Origin: Phaeoceros laevis
Lineage: Eukaryota; Anthocerotophyta; Anthocerotopsida; Notothyladales
Direction: 5' to 3'
Length of the DNA stretch: 59,164 bases
NCBI GenBank assembly: GCA_049999765.1
Contig: JBNGIQ010009593.1
Coordinates: 1 to 59,164, forward strand
The stretch's first letter is position 1, and the number at the start of each line of letters is the position of its first letter. A program made the position numbers and the translations under genes. This document shows positions 24,775 to 34,381 of this stretch, in pieces. Below the pieces are notes generated by a model. That model did no database searches, was not told where the DNA came from, and saw only the letters and a list, made by a program, of their open reading frames with translations.

Positions 24775-24884
24775 ATCTGAAGTAACCTAAACCTCTCAGC
24801 TAGGGCTTCGTCATATGCTCCGGACACCCGCGACTAGGGAGTTGGCATCCTTCATTTCCAGGAATTGAATTTGCAGCTCGCAAC

Positions 24885-25527
24885 ATGCAACAGGTCAGGA
24901 TCTGTTTAGGCTTCTGGTGTAGTTCGTGAGTTCGTTGGTTGGAGTCTTTGCGAAATTTTCCAGATTGGATGCTTGCAGGGCCAAGGAGTAGAGTCCGAGG
25001 TTACCTGGGAGGATCAGCAGAATATTAATGCATTCGGTAGGCTGAATAGCAAGTTCCATGAGCTCGAAGATGAGATCAAAATCAAGAAGGTAGACTTTTT
25101 TTATGCTTGTTGGGCCGCATTGCAGCAGTAACTGTCCAAGTGAAGCGTGCATTCTTTTCTAATAGCATTTCTTAACCTGCGGCAATGGCCAGCCTGTTTT
25201 TGCGTGCTATACTCTTCTATGTCCTGTTTTTGTTCCTCACTATGAAGGCTTATGCCATTCTTGCAGGATGCGGAAGAGAATCTCGAAGATGCGGGAAATG
25301 AGCTTATCCTGTCCGACGACGATGTGGTGAGGTACCAAATTGGTGAAGTATTCAGTCACCTGCCCAAGGATGAGGTAGAAACCAGGCTGGAGGAACTGAA
25401 GGAGGAGACGACAAAGGAGCTGGCCCGCTTGGAGGATGAGAAGGAGACGGTGCTGGCAAAGATGGCCGACTTGAAGAAGATCCTCTATGGGAAATTTAAA
25501 GACTCGATCAATCTCGAAGAGGAGTGA
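24885..25527 (+). CDS. PFD4: Prefoldin subunit 4, 3 exons
   Basis: Prefoldin is a hexameric co-chaperone that delivers unfolded actin and tubulin to the TRiC/CCT chaperonin. Exons 24885-24893 (only ATG CAA CAG), 24979-25089 and 25267-25527 give 381 nt, 126 aa, matching the roughly 130 aa of plant PFD4. The protein starts [20 protein letters not shown]. It continues through the first helix into [12 protein letters not shown], the beta-hairpin region [11 protein letters not shown], and the C-terminal helix ending [10 protein letters not shown]. All phases are zero. The nine-base first coding exon is supported by the conserved MQQ start of relatives. The gene is divergent from MRT4, 110 bp downstream of the MITE. 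Confidence 0.94.
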
Positions 25528-25924
25528 CGGCTCTCGTGCGATGCCTAGTGCAAATGTAGACAATGCACAGACAATTTTGCGTCGTTTGGAATGGAAAAGC
25601 GATCAAGGCTGTTTCCCGGAGTTAGACTCATGTTTCATCCTATCTAGTGCGACTTGACTTGCATTAGCGACCTCTGCTGTGAGGTAGTTCACTGGAGGCA
25701 CCAGCTCAAATCGTGTCCAACATTTATTTTAGCAGCGGTTTCACACGATGGAGCCAGTGGGCCAGAATCTGTCATCCTCAACCACAAGATTAACTTTCAC
25801 TCACCGATGCGAGTTTGTTCGGACAAAATTGCATACGAGGGTCTTATCAAAGCGCTTGCGCCTGATACAACTGTTCTCATCAGGAGAGTTCTCAACACAA
25901 GCAGGACAAAAATGGTCTAGACCT
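25528..25924. other. Convergent 3' spacer between PFD4 and RPS9
   Basis: The 397 bp between two convergent stop codons presumably hold both 3' UTRs. Nothing else is seen. Confidence 0.6.
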
Positions 25925-26806
25925 CTATTCATCATCTTCCTCCTCGTCTCCGTCACCTCCTGCAGCTTTCTTGGATGCAGCTTTGAGGTTCTTCCTCTTC
26001 ACCCGTCCAGGACGGCCCCCACCAAGAGGACTGGAAAGCGCAAAATCTATGTGCTTCTGAGAGTCCACCCTCACAAGGAAAGATGCCACATTCACGATCT
26101 GCTTTCCAACTCTGATGTGCCTTTGCTTAATGAGAACGCGGGCATGGTGAATAGACTTGGCCATCCCAGACTTGAACACAAGTGTCTGCAAGCGGCGCTC
26201 CAGGAAGTTCTCCACGGTCAAAGCCAGCACATAATCCAGCTTCAGCTGACTCTCATCCAGCAATCCATACCTGCAGGATGTACATATCGAGATTTACCAT
26301 GTGAAGAGTTGCAGGGAAGTATTGCAACCCTAAAAGTCTTCAAGAACCTAGTTCTATCAGTCAGCTGATCATCACAGTCGCAACCCAGAACTTGGCTGTG
26401 TTACATCTCACACAAAACTTTAGCAGCAGATCGCAGAGCTCCTAATCTAAAATCCTGCCTTCAACAAACCGATACATTGCCTCCTTGCTAGGATTGTCTG
26501 CAGCATACGGGTAACACCCTACAGCAGGCGATGTTTACGGAATACAGTGACGCACCTGTTCATCCGACGAAGAAGGGCCTCGCCCTCGAAAATACGGCGA
26601 GTGTTCTTTTCATCCAAAGTTAGCAGCATCCGGGCGTTGTTGCGGATGCGGCTGAGCGCGTACTGCACGCGCCACAGCTCTCGCTTGTTTCGCAATCCAT
26701 ACTCACCAACCAGCTTCAGTTCCGCGTCCAGTCGCTCCTTCTCGAACGGCCGCCGTGGCTTCTTCAAGGTCTTCCCATAGTTGCGGTAGAACGCCACATG
26801 CACCAT
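25925..26806 (-). CDS. RPS9: 40S ribosomal protein S9 (uS4), 2 exons
   Basis: uS4 binds the 5' domain of 18S rRNA and lies near the mRNA entry channel. Exons 26806-26556 and 26270-25925 give 597 nt, 198 aa, the same length as plant RPS9. The protein starts [34 protein letters not shown] spans the exon junction and continues to [16 protein letters not shown]. The S4 RNA-binding motif [20 protein letters not shown] is followed by [16 protein letters not shown]. The C terminus is Lys-rich and then acidic (GDEEEDDE). All is intact. It is head-to-head with an RPS11 copy, 277 bp between the two initiation sites. Confidence 0.97.
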
Positions 26807-27083
26807 GGCTGCACCATCAGACCGGTGCGATCCCTGCAGCCGCTAGAGCTCCCTCGAGAACTCAAGTGGCGCAGAGGAAAAGGGAGCTGCAATCGGCTCA
26901 GCAGCCCTAAATCGTGCTGCCCTTCAAGTCTTAACCCTCGGCCAGATCTCGGTCCGTAGTTCCAGCTCTCCAACCTACTTCAGCCCTGGCCAACCTTGAT
27001 TCAGTCCTTACGCTCGTGAAGAGAGTAGCAGCGGAGTCTCCCGACTCGATCTTCAACCTCTTCGCGACAGGCCGTCCGCAACG
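26807..27083. promoter_or_regulatory. Presumed bidirectional promoter between RPS9 and RPS11
   Basis: Two ribosomal protein genes diverge from this 277-bp interval. It contains CTTAACCCTCGG and AGCCCTAAAT, weak telo-box-like strings of the type found upstream of plant ribosomal protein genes. No TATA box is evident. The call rests on gene arrangement; no transcription start is visible. Confidence 0.45.
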
Positions 27084-28238
27084 TTGGCGGAGCAGGTATG
27101 TCACGGCAGCTGTGAGTCGATGGTTCACGTCCGTTAGGTGCTTATAGTCTTCCCGTTTTTGTAGCACGATTTTAGTGGCAATCTCCCTTAGCTGCCTCCA
27201 GCAACTTGCCTTTTGCACCTGGCATGTATACGCTCTGCTCGCCTTGCTCTGATTGTCATGAAATTTGGGGGATCCAGACAGAGCGCGCATTTCCGAAGCA
27301 GCGGAAGGTTTTCCTGAGGTATTTATGTCGAATCCTTTCCAATAGGTTTTTGCAAGTGCCGCGTTTGTTACCCTTTCAACATGTCTAGGTTCAACAGCTG
27401 TGGACAGAAAAAAATGATGAAGCAGGAGTGGCACATGGTTTAGTTCTGCACAAATAAGGCTGTTGTGCCAATTTTTTGATGAAATACTTTCATGTACTGC
27501 AGTAGCAAGCTTTCTAAGAAAGGGAAGGCTCCAGGTAAAGCTGGGCAGCGATTCTGGAAGAACGTTGGCCTTGGCTTCAATACTCCGCGGGAAGCTATTG
27601 AAGGTGCGAACTGTTTCAAACATGCATAAAGAGATATGTGCCTTGCTTTGCTAGTGGATCTCAGAAACCATTGAGCTCTTCGTACCTGTTGCAGGAACCT
27701 ACATCGACAAGAAGTGCCCTTTCACCGGGAATGTGTCGATTAGGGGCCGCATACTTACCGGCACAGTCAACTGTTCCAAGATGACACGAACCATAACCGT
27801 CTGGAGGGACTACTTGCACTTCGTGAAGAAGTATCAAAGGTAATTTGGAACGTTTGTGCTATTTATCGGTAGGCTGAGTGTAGGATGTTTGGAATATACC
27901 GCAGCTCTACTCGGCTATACATGATCAAAGCCAGATTAAAAGCTGCACGTTTCCTCGCCTGTTCAGGTAAGAGAAGAGGCACTCAAATCTTTCTGCCCAC
28001 GTATCGCCGTGCTTCCGAGTGAAGGAGGGTGACAAGGTCATCATTGGACAGTGCAGGTGCGTAGTACATGCCTGAGTACAGCTGTGCATCGCAGGTGATA
28101 CGTAAGTGAATTTTCTTACCGTCTACCCTACTGGATTGTGGCAGGCCTCTTTCCAAGACTGTGAGGTTCAACGTCTTGAAGGTCATTCCCAGGGGTTCGT
28201 CAGATAGAGGTGGCAAGAAGGCATTTGCAGCCATTTGA
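27084..28238 (+). pseudogene. RPS11: 40S ribosomal protein S11 (uS17) copy with lost start codon and an in-frame stop
   Basis: Six exons reconstruct a uS17 gene: 27084-27095, 27278-27318, 27503-27603, 27695-27839, 27967-28056 and 28145-28238. Together they give 483 nt, 160 codons plus stop, the family's length, and all splice sites and phases agree. [59 protein letters not shown] and [16 protein letters not shown] are clear. Two changes disable it. The first codon of the conserved MAEQ start reads TTG, and no in-frame ATG lies between it and the upstream stop. The first full codon of exon 5 (27968-27970) is TAA where Tyr is expected (QRYEKRHS). It may be a young pseudogene or may reflect assembly error; ribosomal protein genes are usually multicopy, so an intact copy probably exists elsewhere. 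Confidence 0.85.
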
Positions 28239-29181
28239 GCAGATGAACAGGCACATCTGGGCAGTCCATAAGGGCTGCCGGACAAAGTCTTATTCATCAA
28301 ATTTTGTTCGATTTTCTGTGGCCCGTTAGTGGAATTGTTTAAAGACTTGTGCTTGTAATAGATTCCCCAACCCTCTCTGCCCCCAGGGTTGGATGCTGTG
28401 GGTTTTTCCAAGCGCAATAAATTGGTCTTGTTCTTATATCTTGTATCGTAGACTACTTTGCCATCGCATCTTGTGAAAATAAATCTACCCGTGAACTATC
28501 TTTGTGATTCATATAGGACCGTGGTGCTCATGCTTCACTTGGTCTTTAGCATTTAGGACCCGCCATCCCGGAAGGGGTTGCGGACCTGCTCCGGATGTCA
28601 AGAGTTAGCACACATCCACCTTTTATTCGCCAATGCTTCACTGCTTGCGTCTGAGGAGGAAATCGTTGTCAGGAGTCAGGACTCATAAGCTAGCAAAGCC
28701 ATTTCGGACCCATAAGCACGTCGTCTTCTTCTCACAAGATACACTTTCTGCAGGGCTTATTCTGTGCAGTAACTAGCTAGTTACAGACTTACCGTATCCG
28801 CCAGATCGCAAGTCAGTTGGGTAGACCCGGTAGACTGTTCAAGACGTGGATTTTAGACACGATGTAGGCGAGCAAAGTTCAGCAAACGCTTTCAGAATTA
28901 GCTTCACAAGCAGTTGAGATGGTCATGGACTCGCTGCTTGGGAGCCGGGCAGTGTAGCTCTGGCGGGGCTAACTAGTTTTTCCCATTTCTCACGTTGGAA
29001 GGCCAAGATGGTAGGGCGGCACGCTGATCTCTGGAAGTGCTGCTTTGGCTCTGCTTTCGCCCCCGAGGCACGCCTGGAGAAGCAGCTGGAAATCCATGAA
29101 ATGGGAAGAATGGCGCTCAGTTACTGCAGGTATGCTGACTGATGGCTGCCACTTCATTTCAACCTCATACCCAACCGCAGG
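28239..29181. other. Intergenic between RPS11 copy and PPR gene
   Basis: About 940 bp. The first part may be the RPS11 3' UTR. The last part may contain the PPR promoter. A minus-strand open frame at 27983-28417 is an antisense shadow of RPS11 exons. No other gene or RNA is recognised. Confidence 0.5.
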
Positions 29182-32100
29182 ATGCTGGTCCAAGAAAATC
29201 GGCTGTTGATTACGCCCAGCTGTGGGAATTTGAACATGCGGAATATGGTCCAGGGGGAATGGCTATCGGGAGATACTAGATTCCTGAATCCAAGGTGCCT
29301 GGCAGTCAAGGTAGGCGGTTCAGGACAATGTGAAACATTCGAGGTTTTGTTTGAAAGCAGTGGTCATGGTCAAGTGCATTCACAAAACGGGCGACAGGAG
29401 CTCTTGTGGCAACAAGTTTTTCAGGATCCCACACTGTGGGTGGACTGTAGGCAGGAGAAAAGGACTCCCGGCTCTCCTGACTTCAGACACAAGGTGTCGA
29501 AGGAGGCCTTGTGGCTGAACAATGTCCACAAGCCAGCGTGGGTGGAAGCGCAGCTGGCTACTCGGGACATGCAGATGGAGGTCAGGATGACGTGGCCTCC
29601 TGCCTCAACATCCAACTCGACCTACCCTTGCAGGATAGCAGGGTATGAAGGGGACGTCACGGTTGTCTGTCGGGAACACTGTGAGAAGGGACAGCTGAAT
29701 GAGGCTGTTGATTGTCTAGGCCTTCTGTTGCAGACAGGATCTCGTGTTCCCACATCTCTCGTGTGCAGTGTGTTAAAGGGATGCTTGGCAAAGAAGAATT
29801 TGAATCTTGGCCGGCGTGTACATGCTCTCGCTGTCAAAGGAAGCCACGATTCAAACACATACCTAGCCAATCACATCTTGCGCATGTATGCTTCTCATGG
29901 GATGTTGCAGGATGCAAGGGATGTATTTGCTAGAATCGCAGCACCAGATGTCTTCTCGTGGTCTTCCATAATATTGGCACATGCTGAGCCCAAGCAGGCA
30001 ATTGAACTGTATCAGAAGATGCGCAGCTGGGGTGCGGAGCCGGATGGCCATGTCTTTGTGGCGGCTTTGAAGGTGCCTCAGATCTGGAATCTGGGAGGCA
30101 GGTACATGCAGATTTTTTGGGGAGTAGGCATCAGCCAAACATCTTTGTAGGCACCTGCCTAGTCGACATGTATGCGAAGTGTGACGAGTTGGAAGAGGCG
30201 CGCAAGGTTTTTGACTGTTTGCCCACAAAAGATGTTGTGACGTGGACTGCATTGATCGGTGGGTATGCCGAGCATGGACGTGGGAAAGAAGCTCTAGCTG
30301 TTTATGCGAGGATGGAGCAGGAAGGCATGCTTGTAAGCAACAGCGTCACTTTTTCTTGCCTCCTCAAGGCATGTACCAGTATTGGGGCTCTACAACAGGG
30401 CAAACAGCTTCACATGCAGATTGTACAGAGAGGACTGCACGCTAACACAGTTGTGGGCACCTGCCTGGTGAACATGTATGCCAAATGTGGCAGCTTGGAA
30501 GATGCTCGCAAGGTTTTTGACGGTTTGACTAGAAGGGATGTGGTCACATGGACTGCGATGATTGCAGGATATGCTGAGCGTGGGCTCGGTCATGACGCAC
30601 TTGCACTTCACGCAATGATGGAACAGGAAGGCGTAAGTGTTGCTGACAATTTGACATTTGTTTGCCTCTTGAAGGCATGTGGAAGTGTCAGGGCTTTCCA
30701 ACAGGGCAAGCAGCTCCATTCACAGATTCTGAAATGTGGATTCAACAATGATATAGTCGTTGGCAGTTGCCTGGTAGATATGTATGCCAAGTGTGGCAGC
30801 TTGGAAGATGCTCGAATTGTATTTGAGAATATGCCTGCAAAGAATGTGATTACATGGAATAGCATGATAAATGGATACACTAAGCATGGACGCGGTCAAG
30901 AAGCACTCCATCTGTATGCCAAATTTGAGCAGGAAGGCAAGGTTTTGGCTGACAGTGTCACATTTTCATGCCTCCTGAAGGCCAGTGCTAGCATTGGTGA
31001 TTTACAACAGGGCAAGCAGCTTCATTCACAAATTCTGGGAAGAGGTATGAATGCGGACGTAGTTGTTGGCAACTGCCTTGTCGATATGTACGCCAAATGT
31101 GGCAGCTTAGATGATGCCCGCTTTGTATTTGATAATATGGTCACAAAAGATGTGGTGACGTGGAACAGCATGATAAACGGATATACTGAGCAAGGGCTTG
31201 GTCAAGAAGCTCTTGCTCTATATGAAACTATGCAGCAGGAGGCCCACATGATTATAGCCAACAAGGTTACCTTTGCTTCTCTCCTCAAGGCTTCTACGAG
31301 CGTTGGAGCTCTACAACAGGGCAAGGTGCTGCATTCTCAGATTCTAGAAAGTGGATCCGAAACTGATGTGGTTGTGGGTAGCTGCCTGGTGGATATGTAT
31401 GCCAAATGTGGCAGCTTGGAGGATGCTCGCAATGTGTTTGATAATCTGCCAGCAAAAGATGTGATTGTCTGGAATGCTCTGATAAACGGCTGTGGCCAAG
31501 GAAATCAAGGACAGAAAGCAATAAAGTGCTTCCAAGAGATGCTGCGAGATGGCGTTGAGCCTGACGAGGCTACTTTCACTTGCCTTCTTGTGGCCTGTAG
31601 TCATGAGGGCCTGGTCGATGAGGGTCGGAAGTACTTCAATGCCATGGTGACAGATTATAGGATAGTGCCATCCAGGCAGCACTACGTCTGTATGGTTGAT
31701 CTGCTGGGGCGGGCTGGCCATCTAGATGAGGCAGAGAAGTTCTTGCTATCCATGCCATACGAAAGAGAAGTTGTTGGATGGACGTCTCTCCTGAATGCCT
31801 GCAGAAGCCACAAGGACCTAGAACGTGGAAGGCGGTGTTTTGAAAGTCTGATCAGCTTGGACCCTCCAAGTGCAGGTGCCTATGTGCGCATGGCAAATAT
31901 GTATGCAGATGCAGCAATGTGGTTAGATGTAGATAGGATTGAGGGCCTGCGAAGGTCTGCCGGAGCCAACAAAAAGCCAGCAGAGGCAGGCATTGAGGTG
32001 AACAGGCAGGTGCACACATTTGTTGTTAGGGAGGAAAGGGATGACATCTCGTCCAGGTTAAGGAGTATGAATGCGCTGTTGAAGGCAGATGGTGGCCATG

Positions 32101-32375
32101 TTCCACAGACACAGTTGGTGCTGAAGCCAGTTGGCGAGAAGGAGAAGGAAGATCACCTGTGTGGACATGCCGAGAAGCTGGCATTGGCATATGGTCTTTT
32201 GAACACCCCAGATGGAACAACTTTGCTAGTCACCAAAAATCTCCGCATGTGCGGTGACTGTCACAGTGCCACCAAGGTTATGTCGAGGACTGAGAAGCGA
32301 GATATTGTTGTAAGGGATGCCCATCGTGTTCATCGCTTTGCCAAGGGGTCCTGTTCTTGTGGTGATCGGCCTTGA
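29182..32375 (+). pseudogene. PLS-class PPR protein with DYW:KP-like deaminase domain, split by a frameshift
   Basis: PPR-DYW proteins bind single sites in plastid or mitochondrial RNA and edit a pyrimidine through the C-terminal cytidine-deaminase-like domain. One frame opens at ATG 29182 and holds about 1.5 PLS units (to ALK near 30072). The reading then moves to another frame that continues through RQVHADFLG and five more PLS triplets to 32375. One base is missing within 30072-30085. The rest is intact: E motifs, then KKPAEAGIEV (about 31969-32004) instead of the usual KEPGCSWIEV PG box. The deaminase motifs HAEKLA (about 32166) and CGDCHSATK (about 32249) follow, with a CSCGDRP end instead of CSCGDYW. 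The KPA-type box and Arg-Pro terminus resemble the DYW:KP group linked to U-to-C editing. The gene has no introns. Whether the frameshift is real decides if it is functional. Confidence 0.85.
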
Positions 32376-32900
32376 GCAGATACTCAGAGTCAAGGCTTCG
32401 ATGTGGCTATCTTCTGCCAACTTGAGGTGGTTAGCATGATCTTCAAGGGTGGCTGAAGGATGAATCGTAGGTTGTGAACTCTGTCCCAAAATTGATCCAA
32501 TCTTACAAGTCCCAAATTCCCAGCATGTATTTTCAGTTCATGTCTCTCTCAGCCGAGTCAGCCCAGTTGCTGGGTAGTGAGCGATTTTGTCTAATACAGC
32601 TATGACGCAGCTTGGGAAGGAACACAACGAACCTCAATTCGTATGACTCCACACCTTTTTCGTCCTTGACAAGAAAACAACAGCCTTACAAGTGGCAAAC
32701 GGAAGAATCCAGAGCCCCCCACGCTTGGGGATTGGGTACTCTTCATCCTTTCTATCGCAGTCGTCGTGGGCGCTGAAGACAATTCAGCGCTGAAGACAAT
32801 TCAGCGCCGAAGGCAAAGTACTCGAGCTGGTGAACTAGAAGACGCCCGTTCATTGAATCCCTTGGTGGAGATCTAGGCCTACGAGCAGGAGTAGCGAAAT
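32376..32900. other. Intergenic downstream of PPR gene
   Basis: No gene is recognised. A short tandem duplication (GCGCTGAAGACAATTCA twice) lies at about 32772-32805. Confidence 0.5.
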
Positions 32901-33248
32901 CCGCTTGAGTTCAGACTTGATGTCGGACTTGATGAAGCAGCGGCTGTCGCTCACTTCCAGCGCAGCCTGGCCATGCAGGGCATCCACTACGTTGATGGTG
33001 TTGTCGAATTCTTGCACGTTGGACCTTGGTGGAATTCAGGATGATCACCTCATGAGAATAAGACTGTGGTCACTAAGTCCGCAGCACCTGGTCTGCGCAT
33101 TGGAGGCCTTCACCCGGGGGTATCGCTTTGTAGCAGGAGAGAACTTGAGGGGGAAGAATTAGGGGGAAGATGAGGCCAGACCTGCAAGGCTGCACACGAG
33201 GAGCAAGGCCAAAGAGGAGGCGTACAAGCAGGACGACCTCCTCGCCAT
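32820..33248 (-). pseudogene. Possible remnant of a small secreted-protein gene
   Basis: On the minus strand, ATG 33248 opens a 67-nt exon to a GT donor after 33182. It encodes MARRSSCLYASSLALLLVCS, a convincing signal peptide. Further along the same strand (about 33050-32860) a frame reads NVQEFDNTINVVDALHGQ and SDSRCFIKSDIKSELK, which looks like former coding sequence. The pieces do not join without a frame change and I do not recognise the family. It could also be chance. Confidence 0.3.
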
Positions 33249-33719
33249 CGTTGTCGGGAATTGTGAAGGAGTGAGTGGGATCCTCTTAGATCCTCTTAGA
33301 CTGGACTTTATAGCTTGCATCTCCCTCCATTGACCTCGTGCTGGCGACATGTCCGCTGCCACTTTGCAAGTGCGCATTTTTGTCAGGCAGACGCAATCTT
33401 GAATGTCATTGGCCCATCTGTCTGGGGCCGGACCATTTCAAAAATAGAAATTGGCTTGCGAGAACCGGAGGGACTTGCCGCTTCTGGTATGAAGCGAAGT
33501 CCTAACCGTATCCCTGTGCAGTCTACACATGCAAGTTTACCAAGTGGAGCCTTGCCTTCTTCGAACGTCTGAGGGAAAAAAGTTTGCAAATAACATCAAT
33601 GCATGCCTTCGTGAACGAGGCTCCAAAATCTCTAGTCTATAAGGATTTCAAGGTACCAACAATTCCTCGCTAATCCCTCATCATACCTCCAGTTTGATTC
33701 CTTCCCTGCACACCCAAGT

Positions 33720-34300
33720 CGTCTATGTGTGAAACAGGGTCAACAAGAAGGATTCAACCGTGTCAAAATATATCAGGTTTATCAGGAGTGCTCTGTAGAG
33801 TCTGTACTTCTGAGCACAAAAACGACGAGATCAGGTCTGCACACCCAAGTGTTGGCTTTGGCTCAAAGCCAAGAGCGCAGAGACGAAATCCAGCTCTCAC
33901 TGAAATGGTTGAATCGCTTTACAACCTGCACCACCAGCTTCAACCTTACCTCGCATGTTGCATCTGGCGCAAGTGAAGGCTGATGACAAATCTGTTTCTT
34001 CCATGTTGATTCCATATGAGGAAGACGGCGCCTCCTAAGATCTAGATCAGGTGTGTGCTCATCTGCAAGCTTCCTCAGCCTGCCTCATGTCATCGGCCAC
34101 CAGATAATCCTGTTAGGAAGTTTACAAATCTCAAAACCAAAATTTCTTGGAAAAGCCTTCCCATGGTGTTTAGTAAAGAACAAGTGGAGCATCTCTGGCA
34201 GTCTCAGCACGTACAACTTAAATTGTAGAGCGAAGTACCTGTATTTGAGACTTGGCGCTGGAAATGAAGTGAGTACCGCCAGCAGCAGTGGGGCCAGCTT
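33720..34300 (-). pseudogene. Decayed second copy of the F-box/kelch-like gene
   Basis: The stretch at about 33905-33990 resembles 34986-35070 in the same order and orientation: TTGCATCTGGCGCAAGTGAA versus TTGCATCTGGCACAAGTGAA, preceded in both by CACCACCTTGAACC-like sequence. A second local match is CACGTACAACTTAAATTG (34206 region) against CGTACAACTTCCAATG (34655 region). No continuous frame remains, so this is a degenerate paralogue adjacent to the better-preserved copy. Confidence 0.45.
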
Positions 34301-34381
34301 GAAATGAAATGCCTTGTGAACATATTCCCTACCAGCTCAAATTTGTCCACAATGTTGTTGCTTGCCTTTGTTACCTGTCTC

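Noticed and set aside
27968-27970. Repair of the RPS11 TAA and RPP30 TAG by U-to-C RNA editing, suggested by the DYW:KP-like gene nearby
   Set aside because: U-to-C editing is known for organelle transcripts only. It would give Gln at both sites, not the expected Tyr and Leu, and cannot repair the TTG start.
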